Of a stretch of 64,000 bases of DNA, positions 34,017-43,227 are shown piece after piece. Both the position numbers and the translations under genes were made by a program. Origin of the DNA: Bacteroidales bacterium UBA4116 (GTDB lineage Bacteria; Bacteroidota; Bacteroidia; Bacteroidales; Tannerellaceae); assembly GCA_002381645.1 (NCBI GenBank), contig DFXE01000010.1, positions 589,193-653,192 on the forward strand, given 5' to 3'. Under the pieces are notes generated by a model, which worked only from the letters and a program-made list of their open reading frames with translations, searched no databases and was not told where the DNA came from. Each line of letters opens with the position of its first letter. Positions within the stretch are counted from its first letter, which is position 1.

Positions 34017-34673
34017 CTATACGCTAATTTCTTTTAATTCTTTTATTGTCTGTATAGGATCGGGCGATTTAAAAACAAAACTTCCGGTAACTAAGACGTC
34101 TGCCCCGGCGGTTAATAAACGTTTTGCCGTATGCATATTTATACCGCCGTCAACTTCTATGAGCGTATCAAGTCCTTTTTTGGTAATCATATCTTTCAGG
34201 CGTGCGGTTTTCTCCACCGAATGTTCAATGAATCGTTGTCCGCCGAATCCCGGATTTACCGACATTAACAACACCATATCCAGATCCTGTATAATATCTT
34301 CAAGCACGTGGATAGGAGTATGCGGATTAAGCGTTACAGCAGCTTTCATCCCCTTATCTTTAATAGCGGATACCGTCCGGTGCAAATGCGGTGATACTTC
34401 ATAATGGACATTCATCAGGTAAGCTCCTGAGACAGCTACCTCATCTATAAACTTTTGTGGTTCCACGATCATAAGGTGGACATCCATCGGCTTTTTAAGT
34501 AAAGGTTTTACAGCTTCCAGTATAGGAAATCCAAAGGATATGTTGGGTACAAAAACTCCGTCCATTACATCCATATGAAGCCAGTCGGCATCGCTTTGGT
34601 TTATCATTTCGATTTCCTGCTGTAAATGAAGGAAGTCAGCCGATAATAAAGATGGGGCTATTTTATGTTTCAT
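34017..34673 (-). CDS. rpe: Ribulose-phosphate 3-epimerase
   Basis: The protein has 218 residues forming a TIM barrel. It interconverts ribulose 5-phosphate and xylulose 5-phosphate in the pentose phosphate pathway. Family motifs are IAPSLLSADFLHL at 5-17, HMDVMDGVFVPN at 33-44 (metal His and Asp), VHLMIVEP at 66-73, MSVNPGFGGQRFI near 135-147 and EVDGGIN near 174. It is the first gene of a likely rpe-comEC operon with its own TACCTTTG box. Confidence 0.96.
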   Translation of the reverse strand: MKHKIAPSLLSADFLHLQQEIEMINQSDADWLHMDVMDGVFVPNISFGFPILEAVKPLLKKPMDVHLMIVEPQKFIDEVAVSGAYLMNVHYEVSPHLHRTVSAIKDKGMKAAVTLNPHTPIHVLEDIIQDLDMVLLMSVNPGFGGQRFIEHSVEKTARLKDMITKKGLDTLIEVDGGINMHTAKRLLTAGADVLVTGSFVFKSPDPIQTIKELKEISV

Positions 34674-34690
34674 TATTCAGACGTTTGACG

Positions 34691-34698
34691 CAAAGGTA
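34691..34698 (-). promoter_or_regulatory. -7 box (TACCTTTG) for rpe
   Basis: The minus strand reads TACCTTTG, with a predicted start near 34684 and an 11-base leader. Confidence 0.55.
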
Positions 34699-34708
34699 CA
34701 TAAAAAAG

Positions 34709-34739
34709 AAAAGAGAATGGATTTCTCCGATTCTCTTTT
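34709..34739 (-). terminator. Intrinsic terminator after the sigma factor and small gene
   Basis: AAAAGAGAAT (34709-34718) pairs perfectly with ATTCTCTTTT (34730-34739). On the minus strand the stem is followed by TCTTTTTTATG. It ends 8 bases after the small gene at 34747-34920, which supports that gene as the end of a transcript. Confidence 0.8.
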
Positions 34740-34746
34740 ACATTTT

Positions 34747-34920
34747 TCAATTCATTACATATCCGCAGAGTTCTTGCCGCACATCCGGTTCCGCGTGATA
34801 AGCCCGTGCAAATTGAGTCAGAAAATCCATTGTTTTCTTTTTAGGTGAACTCTTTCCGGCACTCCGGCTTTTTTTAGTTTTATTAATTTCATTCATGCAT
34901 TGTGTAGAAAATCTCTTCAT
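34747..34920 (-). CDS. Small basic protein, 57 residues
   Basis: An ATG at 34920 opens a 57-residue frame ending with TGA at 34747. It reads MKRFSTQCMNEINKTKKSRS, continues with a Ser/Lys-rich segment (AGKSSPKKKTMDFL), and ends in a helix-like TQFARAYHAEPDVRQELCGY plus VMN. The first 30 residues are strongly basic. I seem to recall similar tiny proteins in other Bacteroidales but cannot confirm a family. It lies 75 bases downstream of an ECF sigma gene on the same strand and just before a good terminator, so the two are probably co-transcribed. Confidence 0.6.
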   Translation of the reverse strand: MKRFSTQCMNEINKTKKSRSAGKSSPKKKTMDFLTQFARAYHAEPDVRQELCGYVMN

Positions 34921-34995
34921 AGGCTTTATGTTTTATCATTTACTAATAAAACGCAAGCCTTTACAACTTATTGCATGGAAGTAATATTTATTGAC

Positions 34996-35589
34996 CTATG
35001 TCAATGATAATTCCATCTGATTTTCTGCTGCCAGGCGACGCATATTTAATATGGCATACCGCATACGGCCAAGTGCAGTATTAATACTTACTCCCGTAAG
35101 ATCAGCTATTTCTTTAAAACTTAAATCCTGATAATAACGCATTTCCAGCACTTCCCGCTGACTATCCGGAAGATGCTGTATCAGTTTTTTTACATCGGAT
35201 AATACCTGACGGCGGACGATATGGTCTTCGATAGTCCCGTCACACAACTTGATATTGTTAAATAAATCTACTTCCACATCATCATTGGATACGGTATTTT
35301 CGCTACGCTCCTGACGGAAGTTATCAATAATAAGGTTGTGTGCGATACGGGTGATCCAGGCTTTGAATTTACCGTTTTCAACATAACGGCCCTGCTTAAT
35401 AGTCATGATCACTTTTACAAAGGTTTCCTGAAAAATGTCTTCCGTAAGATCTCTATTTCGAACGATAAAGTAAATGTAGGAATGAATACAGCTTTTATAA
35501 CGGTTAAGCAATACATCGAATGCTGCATTTTCACCTTTAGCATAAAGAACAACTAACTCTTCGTCAGTCATTGATTTGAAATTGTTCAT
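34996..35589 (-). CDS. ECF-type RNA polymerase sigma factor
   Basis: The protein has 197 residues with only the two core sigma regions. Region 2 is DEELVVLYAKGENAAFDVLL onward to LTEDIFQETFVKVIM (residues about 7-65). Region 4 is QHLPDSQREVLEMRYYQDLS followed by FKEIADLTGVSINTALGRM (about 138-177). No anti-sigma gene lies next to it, so control of its activity is unclear. It is a stand-alone sigma-70/ECF group protein as common in Bacteroidales, with a small basic protein gene downstream. Confidence 0.93.
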   Translation of the reverse strand: MNNFKSMTDEELVVLYAKGENAAFDVLLNRYKSCIHSYIYFIVRNRDLTEDIFQETFVKVIMTIKQGRYVENGKFKAWITRIAHNLIIDNFRQERSENTVSNDDVEVDLFNNIKLCDGTIEDHIVRRQVLSDVKKLIQHLPDSQREVLEMRYYQDLSFKEIADLTGVSINTALGRMRYAILNMRRLAAENQMELSLT

Positions 35590-35726
35590 TACTTCTTTTA
35601 TTTGAGTTTTGTGGAGTAATGGTATGCTATAGGCAAATAGGTTTAATTGTTATACATTATTTAACTGGAAGGCAAAATAAATAAAACAATTTTAAACAGG
35701 CAAATAATTTAATGATTTTAATAAAA

Positions 35727-35771
35727 AAATGTCCCCTGTATGTCGTTTTCACGTACAAACAGGGGACATTT
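35727..35771 (-). terminator. Intrinsic terminator of the outer membrane protein gene
   Basis: AATGTCCCCTGT (35728-35739) pairs perfectly with ACAGGGGACATT (35759-35770). On the minus strand a T-run (TTTTTTATTAAAA) follows. It ends 24 bases from the stop of the gene at 35795. Confidence 0.88.
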
Positions 35772-35794
35772 CTGAACGAAGTATAATATTTTAC

Positions 35795-37384
35795 TTAAAA
35801 TTTATATCCCAATGTTAGTGCTACACGCGTGGTATTGGTTTTTAAAGATGCAGCCGGAGTAGAAATTGTTTCATCTGTCATATTGTCGTATATATTTGAA
35901 AATGCGTACAAATCCTGTTTTTGTGACTTCAACACACATGCAAGATCCAGATAGAAACTCGGTGTAAAACGGTAACCTAATCCAATGGTATAATTAGAGA
36001 TACCTTTTTCAATAGTATAGTTCGGAATAGTCCCAACTGTCTTAACTTCTTCAGTGGCATTTTTTAACGCGTCCTTCATAGGGTTCCCTATCCATGCTGC
36101 ACCTGCCCTTACGGCAAACTGCGGGGTAACTTTTACTTCCGCACCTACCCGGAGTGTACCGGAGCTACCGAAATTAGAACGAATATCCGCGTTCGTCACG
36201 GTATTTTCATAACCGTTATGATCATACATCTTCATGTTTTTGTAATTGGTCAACTCATAGTCTACGCTTATTAAAGCGGTTTGCCCTAAAATAGCGGCAG
36301 CACTGAATAACCATTTGTCCGGCGCACGGAATTCATAATCACTATAAGCCCGTTCAGGTGTATATGCTGTTATAGGATTTGTCCAATATTCTGTGTCAGA
36401 ACTGGCTCTTCCATCATAATAATCCGTCATTTTATACCAAACGGGTGAGTTATATGCCACTCCCAATCTTAAATAATCGGTTGGCCTTACGATGGCTCCG
36501 AGATTGAAAGCATAGCCTGTACCTTCGGTATCCAGCCAGTTTTCCAATTCCAGGTAATTCCTGTTTGTAAAATCTTCCGCAAAATAGGAATTGTAGTGAT
36601 AACTGATATCTGTAATAGATACCGTAGCGCCGAGCATTACAATATCGGATATATTCATACCAAATGCGATATCATACTTATCGATAGCGCCGCGTTCACT
36701 TACGTTCAACTCACTGCCTTCTAATTGAAAATTCTGCCAGTTACCATTCTGGTCATTTCCTCCAAATGTACTGGTATATGCGTCACTTCTGTCGGAGTAA
36801 GCATCGATTATACCTGCATCGTATCCTAAGATAGACAACCAATCGCCAAGATCCGGATTACTATACGGGTCGTAACTGCTACTGGTATTATCTAATACCG
36901 ATTTATCCCAGCCATACGCACGGGCAGCCATATAATCCGATAAAGAATAATTCGAATTATTACCCCGCATGGAATAATTGCGACTAAAGTTTTTTACCCT
37001 GTTGTAAGAAAAGCCTACATTCCACCCGATAATTCCTGCATCATTGGATGTAGGAAAATATCCTACATAAGCAATGTTATCAAAAAATAACCGTGTCCGG
37101 TTTTCGGAAGACTTTGAGCCGGCCCAGTTCGATTCTGCGGAAGCGGAATTTAAGCTTAAGGTAGTTACTATTTCTGAACTGCGGTAAACGGCTAATCCTG
37201 CCGGATTACTACTCATAGCCGAAATATCTCCGCCTAATGCTCCAAAAGCTCCACCCATACTTAAATAACGTGCTGTACCGAACAGATCGGTCTGTGCATA
37301 TTTATATGCATCCAATTGCCCCTGTGAAAAGACGGCGCTGCTAACCAGTACCAGCGCCGAAATTGTAAGACTTATCTTTTTCAT
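35795..37384 (-). CDS. Outer membrane beta-barrel protein, OmpP1/FadL-like
   Basis: The protein has 529 residues with a signal peptide (MKKISLTISALVLVSSAVFS, cleavage near 20). The mature start AYKYAQTDLFGTARYLSMGG, followed by AFGALGGDISAMSSNPAGLA, is the conserved N-terminal plug of FadL/TodX-type channels as found in Bacteroidetes. The rest is amphipathic strands, ending TRVALTLGYKF with a C-terminal aromatic residue, as expected for BamA recognition. It probably passes hydrophobic compounds through the outer membrane, but the substrate is unknown. It is followed by a strong terminator. The Ser-rich protein gene lies 49 bases upstream. Confidence 0.88.
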   Translation of the reverse strand: MKKISLTISALVLVSSAVFSQGQLDAYKYAQTDLFGTARYLSMGGAFGALGGDISAMSSNPAGLAVYRSSEIVTTLSLNSASAESNWAGSKSSENRTRLFFDNIAYVGYFPTSNDAGIIGWNVGFSYNRVKNFSRNYSMRGNNSNYSLSDYMAARAYGWDKSVLDNTSSSYDPYSNPDLGDWLSILGYDAGIIDAYSDRSDAYTSTFGGNDQNGNWQNFQLEGSELNVSERGAIDKYDIAFGMNISDIVMLGATVSITDISYHYNSYFAEDFTNRNYLELENWLDTEGTGYAFNLGAIVRPTDYLRLGVAYNSPVWYKMTDYYDGRASSDTEYWTNPITAYTPERAYSDYEFRAPDKWLFSAAAILGQTALISVDYELTNYKNMKMYDHNGYENTVTNADIRSNFGSSGTLRVGAEVKVTPQFAVRAGAAWIGNPMKDALKNATEEVKTVGTIPNYTIEKGISNYTIGLGYRFTPSFYLDLACVLKSQKQDLYAFSNIYDNMTDETISTPAASLKTNTTRVALTLGYKF

Positions 37385-37433
37385 CTTTGTATATAGCTTT
37401 AATCAACAACCTATTTCAACCTATAATCTCAAA

Positions 37434-38741
37434 TCATCTACGGCCACCACCACTGGAACGGCCACCGCCGCCGCCACTGGAACGACCTCCTCCACTAAAG
37501 CTTCCACTACTGGAACGGCCACTGCTTCCGGAACTGAACGAACCGCTACTTCTTGAACTTGAAGATGAAGGTGCCGAATAGCTTCTTTGCGAGTTGCTGG
37601 ACGAACGTCCTGTCGAGTAACTACTGCTGCTGTTTGAACGGCTCGAAGAAGAGGGCGCCACCGACTGACGGTTGCTGCTGCGTCCGGAAGATGTACCCGT
37701 ACTAGGAGAAATCCGAGTACGCCCTGAAGTTACGCTGCTACTGCGGTTATTCCCTGAGTTGGAAGAACCTCTTCCAACAACTCCCGATGCTGCCGACCGG
37801 CGGCTACTACTTGTAGAAGCACCTACCGATTGCCTCTGTGAACTTGTACGTCCGCTGCTTACGGATGAGGAAGAATTTCTTCCGGAACTTGTACGAAGGG
37901 ATGTAGTACGATCACTATTTCCCGCTGTCCGGTTACTGTTTACACGATTACTACTGCTAATAGCACTGCCGGAACTTCTTCCCGAATTACCATAAGAGCG
38001 GCCATTGGCATAATGTGAACGACGTGAGTAATAAGAAGGATAATAATGATGGTGATGATGTCCGTAATAGCCACCCCAGTATCCTCCCCAGCCCCATGAC
38101 GGGCCATACCAGGAAGAATAATACCAGGGACTATGCCATCCTGCATAAAATCCGCCCCATCTCCAGCCAAATCCCCACGACGGGCCATACCAGGAAGAAT
38201 AATACCAGGGATCATACCATCCGTAATAAGAAGGTCCCCAGCCCCATGAGTTTCCAATGTTTATATTGAAACTCACATTGGATCCGCCGTCATCGTAATA
38301 GGTATCATATCCGTATCCGTAATACCCGTCACTTAAATAAAGATCAACCTGGTCTGCACCGGCTATTGTAATCTTACTTGGTGAATGGTAACGGATAATC
38401 CGTTCAGTATATTCAGTATCTGATTTACGTTTTTTTTCTGTTGTTATTTCAACGTCATCTTCTTCATAATAGGGTTCTTCCGAATCAATTGATATATTAC
38501 GGCGGTTATACTCATCCACATCACGTCCGCCTACGGTTTCCGTCTGCGAAGGTGCGGCATAAGCTACTACCGTTTTATTATCCTTTGATTGTACCACCTT
38601 TTTCTCTTCAACTTTTTCCTTCTTCTTATTTTTGTTGGAAGAGAAATACACATCATCGAAAAACTCCTCTTGCGCCATTGTGCTTGCACTAAAGGCCGCC
38701 AGAAGCATCACAATCAGGGATGTTAATTTCATGGATTTCAT
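37434..38741 (-). CDS. Exported low-complexity protein, Tyr/Trp/Gly-rich then Ser/Arg-rich
   Basis: The protein has 435 residues with a signal peptide (residues 1-23, ending STMAQ). Residues about 25-140 are a charged region (VDEYNRRNISIDSEEPYYEE). Residues about 150-240 are rich in Tyr, Trp, Gly and Ser, with a repeated WYYSSWYGPSWG block. The last 190 residues are almost only Ser, Arg, Gly and Asn (TSSGRSS, SSGGGGGRSS). No enzyme domain is visible. Such a chain may be surface-exposed and disordered. The open frames on the opposite strand are by-products of the base bias. It may form an operon with the OmpP1-like gene 49 bases downstream. Confidence 0.75.
   Translation of the reverse strand: MKSMKLTSLIVMLLAAFSASTMAQEEFFDDVYFSSNKNKKKEKVEEKKVVQSKDNKTVVAYAAPSQTETVGGRDVDEYNRRNISIDSEEPYYEEDDVEITTEKKRKSDTEYTERIIRYHSPSKITIAGADQVDLYLSDGYYGYGYDTYYDDGGSNVSFNINIGNSWGWGPSYYGWYDPWYYSSWYGPSWGFGWRWGGFYAGWHSPWYYSSWYGPSWGWGGYWGGYYGHHHHHYYPSYYSRRSHYANGRSYGNSGRSSGSAISSSNRVNSNRTAGNSDRTTSLRTSSGRNSSSSVSSGRTSSQRQSVGASTSSSRRSAASGVVGRGSSNSGNNRSSSVTSGRTRISPSTGTSSGRSSNRQSVAPSSSSRSNSSSSYSTGRSSSNSQRSYSAPSSSSSRSSGSFSSGSSGRSSSGSFSGGGRSSGGGGGRSSGGGRR
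38099..38211. repeat. 32-bp direct repeat, 81-bp period, inside the low-complexity gene
   Basis: The 32 bases at 38099-38130 recur exactly at 38180-38211, with similarity continuing a few bases to the left of both copies. The 81-base spacing is 27 codons, so the repeat stays in frame and gives the duplicated WYYSSWYGPSWG peptide. It could expand or contract by slippage or recombination without breaking the frame. Confidence 0.8.
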
Positions 38742-38978
38742 TTTCGTTTCTCCTCTTCTTTTTAATAAATAATTTTCTACTTTAAACTTAGACTCTTCTA
38801 TGCATCAAGGGTTTAAATTAATTATTTCTTATAATTTATAATAAACAACTATCATACATAGCAAATATAATTATTTCAGCCTAATAGCATATGAATTATA
38901 TAATCTTTAACTTTATAATTACATTAGAATTCATTATATATGATGGAGAAGAGCCTCTAAACGCTGCATTCCGAATAC

Positions 38979-39788
38979 CTAATCTATCCTATTAAGTCTC
39001 ACAAAAGATTGATATGGGAACGGGTCGACGGAAGAGATAACAATACGGTCTTTATTTTTGGTACAAAACAGGCATTTGTTTTGTAATATCTGGCATTCCA
39101 TGTCAAAAAGAAGTTCAGGATTAAAATGCTGTCCGTTTACTCTTACTTCAAAATGTAAATGATCGGTTGTGGCCCTTCCTGTCCGTCCAACTAACCCGAT
39201 AGGTTGACCGGCTTTCACTCTTTCCCCATGTTTCACCAGATTTCGGGAATTATGGCTATATACTGTTTCTAATCCGTTAAAGTGACGGATGACAATAACA
39301 TTCCCATATGCTTCATATTCTTTAGCCATACGTATAATACCATCGAAAGCCGCCCTGATCGTATCATTGGCGAATGTCTTCAAATCTATACCTGAATGTC
39401 CTACCCTTTTGCCTGCATAAGGAGATATTACTTTTGCTCCCGGAAGCGGAAAACAATAATTCCCCCTTTGTAGATGAAAAAGATCGATTAATAAAGCATC
39501 ATTTCCGGCAAAGAGTTTTGGGTCGTAAGAAGAAACGTGATTGATATCATGCTGACAGAAGTTTTCCGTAATATCAAAAACAGGTTCGGGAGGGATTTCG
39601 GTTTTCATTAAAGCGACTGGCTCCAAATAAGAATACAAATCTATGCGAGGCAGATCGAAATCAATGATTGTTGGATAGATAACGGGTATATCCGGCAATT
39701 TTACTGTTGCCTGATTACGTATGGCACAAGCTGTAAATGCCGTAAGTAAAAGGATCCAACCTAAACAATCCAGTCTTTTCTTCGACAT
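38979..39788 (-). CDS. M23-family peptidoglycan endopeptidase, lipoprotein
   Basis: The protein has 269 residues from the ATG at 39788. It has a lipoprotein signal (CLGWILLLTAFTAC, lipidation site in FTAC). The LytM/M23 domain has the metal-binding VGHSGIDLK (residues about 143-151), and the closing motif DHLHFEVRVNGQHFNP. It should cut peptide cross-links in peptidoglycan. A longer frame starts with TTG at 39809, but the -7 box at 39807-39814 overlaps it, so the later ATG is chosen. A C-terminal Cys pair (CQILQNKCLFC) is unusual for the family. Confidence 0.9.
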   Translation of the reverse strand: MSKKRLDCLGWILLLTAFTACAIRNQATVKLPDIPVIYPTIIDFDLPRIDLYSYLEPVALMKTEIPPEPVFDITENFCQHDINHVSSYDPKLFAGNDALLIDLFHLQRGNYCFPLPGAKVISPYAGKRVGHSGIDLKTFANDTIRAAFDGIIRMAKEYEAYGNVIVIRHFNGLETVYSHNSRNLVKHGERVKAGQPIGLVGRTGRATTDHLHFEVRVNGQHFNPELLFDMECQILQNKCLFCTKNKDRIVISSVDPFPYQSFVRLNRID

Positions 39789-39806
39789 AATTATTAGTTT
39801 GGAAGA

Positions 39807-39814
39807 CAAACTTA
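39807..39814 (-). promoter_or_regulatory. -7 box (TAAGTTTG) for the M23 gene
   Basis: The minus strand reads TAAGTTTG. The predicted start near 39800 supports translation from 39788. Confidence 0.5.
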
Positions 39815-40054
39815 AACAAATTATCTTTTATCGCAAAAAAATTAACAAAAGACAACATTAAGTTGCTATTGATTTTTCACTCATTAACGATTTGCGTAAA
39901 TCAATTTTTTTATTAATTAATTTAAAACAAACGATTAAATCTTATTATAATGCTATTGAAATTGATAATTACCTTATAGTAATTGTATAATTAAATTTAA
40001 TTATATATTCGCGATATAATACATCCATATGAAATCATCATATTTACCATTTTA

Positions 40055-41227
40055 TTATTTTAATAATGATTTCGCAATCCCCATTTCCAATCCTCTAAGT
40101 TCAGCTAAGCCCCGCAGACGACCAATACATGAATATCCTGGATTTGTCTTCTTTTTTAAGTCATCAATCATCTGGTGTCCATGGTCGGGACGCATGGGAA
40201 TAGAGCATTTTCGCTTTTGTTGTAATTCTAAGAGGGCTTTCATAACTCCATACATATCCACATCGCCTTCGAGGTGATTAGCCTCATAAAAATTACCTTC
40301 TTCATCCCGTTGGGTACTGCGAAAATGAACAAAATCAATCCGGTCACCATAACGCTGCATGATTCCTGCCAAATCATTATCACTACGTACTCCGAAGGAA
40401 CCGGTACATAGACAAAGTCCGTTACTTTGATTAGGGACTGCATCTATAAGCTTCTGGAAATCGGATTCGGTACTCAATATACGGGGTAATCCCAGAATGG
40501 AATACGGAGGGTCGTCGGGATGAATCACCATTTTCACTCCGGCATCATCGGCTACCGGAGCTATTTCCCGGAGAAAATAAATCAGATTTGCCCTTAATTT
40601 ATCGGCATTTATATCTTTGTAACGGTCTAATTCAAACCTGAATTGTTCAATGGTAAAACTTTCTTCGGAACCAGGTAATCCCGCAATCATATTCCGCGTT
40701 AATAAATGCCGTTCTTCTTCACTCATGGAATCATACCGCAATTTGGCTTTGTTTTTTTCTTCATCAGAGTATTCAGTTTTAGCTCCGTTCCTTTGAAGTA
40801 TAAATAAATCAAATGCAATAAAAGCAGCCCGTTCAAAACGAAGAGCTTTAGATCTATCGGGTAATGTATACGCCAGATCGGTACGTGTCCAATCTAAAAC
40901 AGGCATAAAATTATACGTCACAATATGGATACCACAATCTCCCAGGTTACGGATACTTTCCTTATAATTTTCAATATAATGCTTAAAATTATCCGATTGT
41001 GTTTTGATGTGCTCATGAACTGGTACGCTTTCTACTACACTCCAGCATAGTCCGGCATCTTCAATAAGTCGTTTTCGCTCCATTATTTCGTCTTTAGTCC
41101 ACACTTCACCATTTGGGATATGATGCAAAGCGGTTACTATTCCGGTAGCTCCAGCCTGGCGGATATCCCATAGGCTAACCGGATCATTGGGTCCATACCA
41201 CCGCCAGGTTTGTTCACATAAATACAT
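40055..41227 (-). CDS. uxuA: Mannonate dehydratase
   Basis: From the ATG at 41227 the protein has 390 residues, close to the 394 of E. coli UxuA. It dehydrates D-mannonate to 2-keto-3-deoxygluconate in hexuronate breakdown. Signature segments are TWRWYGPNDPVSLWDIRQAG at 7-26, ATGIVTALHHIPNGEVW, VIHPDDPPYSILGLPRIL, LCLCTGSFGVRSDND and MRPDHGHQM with metal-binding His/Cys/Asp. The open frame extends upstream to 41359, but that part is AT-rich, unlike UxuA, and overlaps the end of the SDR gene. It is the last gene of a LacI-SDR-uxuA operon. Confidence 0.95.
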   Translation of the reverse strand: MYLCEQTWRWYGPNDPVSLWDIRQAGATGIVTALHHIPNGEVWTKDEIMERKRLIEDAGLCWSVVESVPVHEHIKTQSDNFKHYIENYKESIRNLGDCGIHIVTYNFMPVLDWTRTDLAYTLPDRSKALRFERAAFIAFDLFILQRNGAKTEYSDEEKNKAKLRYDSMSEEERHLLTRNMIAGLPGSEESFTIEQFRFELDRYKDINADKLRANLIYFLREIAPVADDAGVKMVIHPDDPPYSILGLPRILSTESDFQKLIDAVPNQSNGLCLCTGSFGVRSDNDLAGIMQRYGDRIDFVHFRSTQRDEEGNFYEANHLEGDVDMYGVMKALLELQQKRKCSIPMRPDHGHQMIDDLKKKTNPGYSCIGRLRGLAELRGLEMGIAKSLLK

Positions 41228-41327
41228 ATAATATAATGTTAAGATTAATACTCTATCCTGTACGAAATATTTATATTCTAAACAGGCATAATAAAAATGC
41301 TCCGGTAATATCTTCCTTAATTTTGTT

Positions 41328-42140
41328 CTAAATTGAGAAAGCATCAAAACCCCCGTCAACCGGAATAACCGTGCCCGTCACGAAAGAGGAAGCGTCACTC
41401 GCAAGCCATTGTAAAGTTCCAAGCAATTCTTCAGGTTTACCTAAACGGCCAAAAGGTGTATGCGCCATCACAGTCCTGCACCGGTCGGAAGGTGTACCAT
41501 CAGGATTTGTCATCAATGTCCGGTTTTGTTCTGTGAGGAAGAAACCGGGAGCCATAGCATTAACCCGGATCCCTTCGCCAAATTTAATTGCCATTTCACC
41601 CGCCATGTACTGTGTGAAATTACTTACTGCTGCTTTTGCACACCCGTAACCCACCACACGGGTAAGTGGGCGTAAGGCCGATTCGGAAGATATATTGATA
41701 ATACTGCCTTTCTTTTGTTTTACCATTACTTCGGCAAATACAATGGTTGGTAATACTGTTCCAAAAAGATTTAAATTTATTACATTACGAAAAGCATCCA
41801 TATCCAGGTCGAATATCGTTTTATCGGGAGGGATTGTTGCACCAGACTGATTGCCACCTGCCAGATTAACAAGCACATCGATATGTCCGTAAGTATCCAG
41901 GATAAATTGTTTATTCTGCTCCAGAATACCCCTATTCAACACATCTGACATTAAAAAGAGTGCTTTTCCGCCTTCTGATTTTATCTTTTCAACCAATTCT
42001 TCGCCAACTTCTTTATTGCGGTCTAGTATAACCACTATAGCTTTTTCACAGGCTAAATGTTTTGCCATACATGATCCCAGGATGCCACTTCCTCCGGTAA
42101 GTATTATCACTTTGTCTTTTACGCTAAACAGGTCTTTCAT
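41328..42140 (-). CDS. SDR oxidoreductase, probable D-mannonate (fructuronate) oxidoreductase
   Basis: The protein has 270 residues, a classical SDR with TGGSGILGSCMAKHL at 15-29, NLAGG near 91-95, catalytic Ser in INISSESALRP, and Tyr and Lys in VVGYGCAKAAVS. The C-terminal FLTEQNRTLMTNPDGTPSDR segment followed by PFGRLGKPEELLG is typical of the SDR found beside uxuA, which replaces the classic UxuB in reducing fructuronate to mannonate. That assignment rests on context. Its ATG shares one base with the stop codon of the LacI gene (TAATG), so translation is coupled. Confidence 0.88.
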   Translation of the reverse strand: MKDLFSVKDKVIILTGGSGILGSCMAKHLACEKAIVVILDRNKEVGEELVEKIKSEGGKALFLMSDVLNRGILEQNKQFILDTYGHIDVLVNLAGGNQSGATIPPDKTIFDLDMDAFRNVINLNLFGTVLPTIVFAEVMVKQKKGSIINISSESALRPLTRVVGYGCAKAAVSNFTQYMAGEMAIKFGEGIRVNAMAPGFFLTEQNRTLMTNPDGTPSDRCRTVMAHTPFGRLGKPEELLGTLQWLASDASSFVTGTVIPVDGGFDAFSI

Positions 42141-43201
42141 TATATATAATTATTATAGTATGCTATATTTTCTTTCAGCAAGATATCAATGGGCATATAA
42201 TTGATAAGATTTTCTTCTTTGTGTAATATAAGGTGTCGGAATAATGCTTTTACACTATTCAAACCTTGTACTTCCGGACGTTGAGCAATCAGATGAGTAA
42301 TAATTCCTCTCTTCAGGTAATGAATATTAGAATCCAAAACATCGTATCCAATCAACTTAAAGTCATCAGTAATACCTATTTCACATAAACATTCGCACAC
42401 CAAATTAGCACGTGAATTAAATATTATGCCTGCTTTGACCTGTCGGTTCGATGTGAAAAATGATTGTAATATTTCTTTATTAATTTTTTCTTTTTCGGCG
42501 TGGATCTTCACCACATGAATACTCCCTTCGTATCCATGTTCTTTCAGATAATTCCTAAATCCTTCCTCACGTTTTGCTACCTGGGTCGAACGTTCATCTC
42601 CTTTTCTTAGAAACCGGAAAATGGCTATATCGTCTGTTTTACTAATCTGTTCTAACAATACTCGTCCAGCTATATATCCGGAATCGTAAGAATGCGTTCC
42701 GTAATATGCAATACAATTAGTATTATCCAGGAATGAATCTATCAATACATAAGGAGTTTTTAATTTATCTAATTTTAATGCCATACTAATAGCACTTTCT
42801 TCAAAAAGTGTTGATAAAATCACCCCGTTACATTCAAATTTTTCAATTTCATCAATCAGTTTATTAAAACTGTTTTTATCATATTGGTCAAAGTACAATC
42901 GTTCGATAGATACATTATAACTATATAACTCCTGCTGAGCTTTATCCACTCCTTCTGATAGTTTCGCCCAATATTCTCCCTCTCTAAAATAAGGAGTGAT
43001 AACAACGAATTTATATATTTTTTTCAGTGCGAGTGACCGGGCAATCACATTAGGTTGATAATTGATTTCCTTTAAAATATTTTCAACTTTTGTTTTTGCT
43101 TCAACTGATACTTTACCCCTATTATGCAATATCCGGTCGACAGTACCCGTAGATACCCCGGAAAGTCTTGCTATATCTTTTATTCTATAGGTTTTATCCA
43201 T
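42140..43201 (-). CDS. LacI-family transcriptional regulator of hexuronate operon
   Basis: The protein has 353 residues from the ATG at 43201. Residues 4-25 form the LacI helix-turn-helix (YRIKDIARLSGVSTGTVDRI), followed by the hinge (NYQPNVIARSLALKK) and a periplasmic-binding-like ligand domain with SYDSGYIAGRVLLEQ and LIGYDVLDSNIHYLKRG. A frame from 43246 is rejected because the -7 box lies at 43244-43251 and the operator at 43228-43241. The operator overlaps the predicted start of transcription, so the regulator should repress its own operon, including the SDR and uxuA. The inducer is probably a hexuronate or its breakdown product. Confidence 0.93.
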   Translation of the reverse strand: MDKTYRIKDIARLSGVSTGTVDRILHNRGKVSVEAKTKVENILKEINYQPNVIARSLALKKIYKFVVITPYFREGEYWAKLSEGVDKAQQELYSYNVSIERLYFDQYDKNSFNKLIDEIEKFECNGVILSTLFEESAISMALKLDKLKTPYVLIDSFLDNTNCIAYYGTHSYDSGYIAGRVLLEQISKTDDIAIFRFLRKGDERSTQVAKREEGFRNYLKEHGYEGSIHVVKIHAEKEKINKEILQSFFTSNRQVKAGIIFNSRANLVCECLCEIGITDDFKLIGYDVLDSNIHYLKRGIITHLIAQRPEVQGLNSVKALFRHLILHKEENLINYMPIDILLKENIAYYNNYI

Positions 43202-43227
43202 AAAATATATAAGTAGGTTTTCACATA

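Noticed and set aside
37387..37995. Leu/Pro/Glu-rich plus-strand frames opposite the Ser-rich gene
   Set aside because: They are antisense by-products of the Ser/Arg/Gly codon bias of the real gene at 37434-38741.
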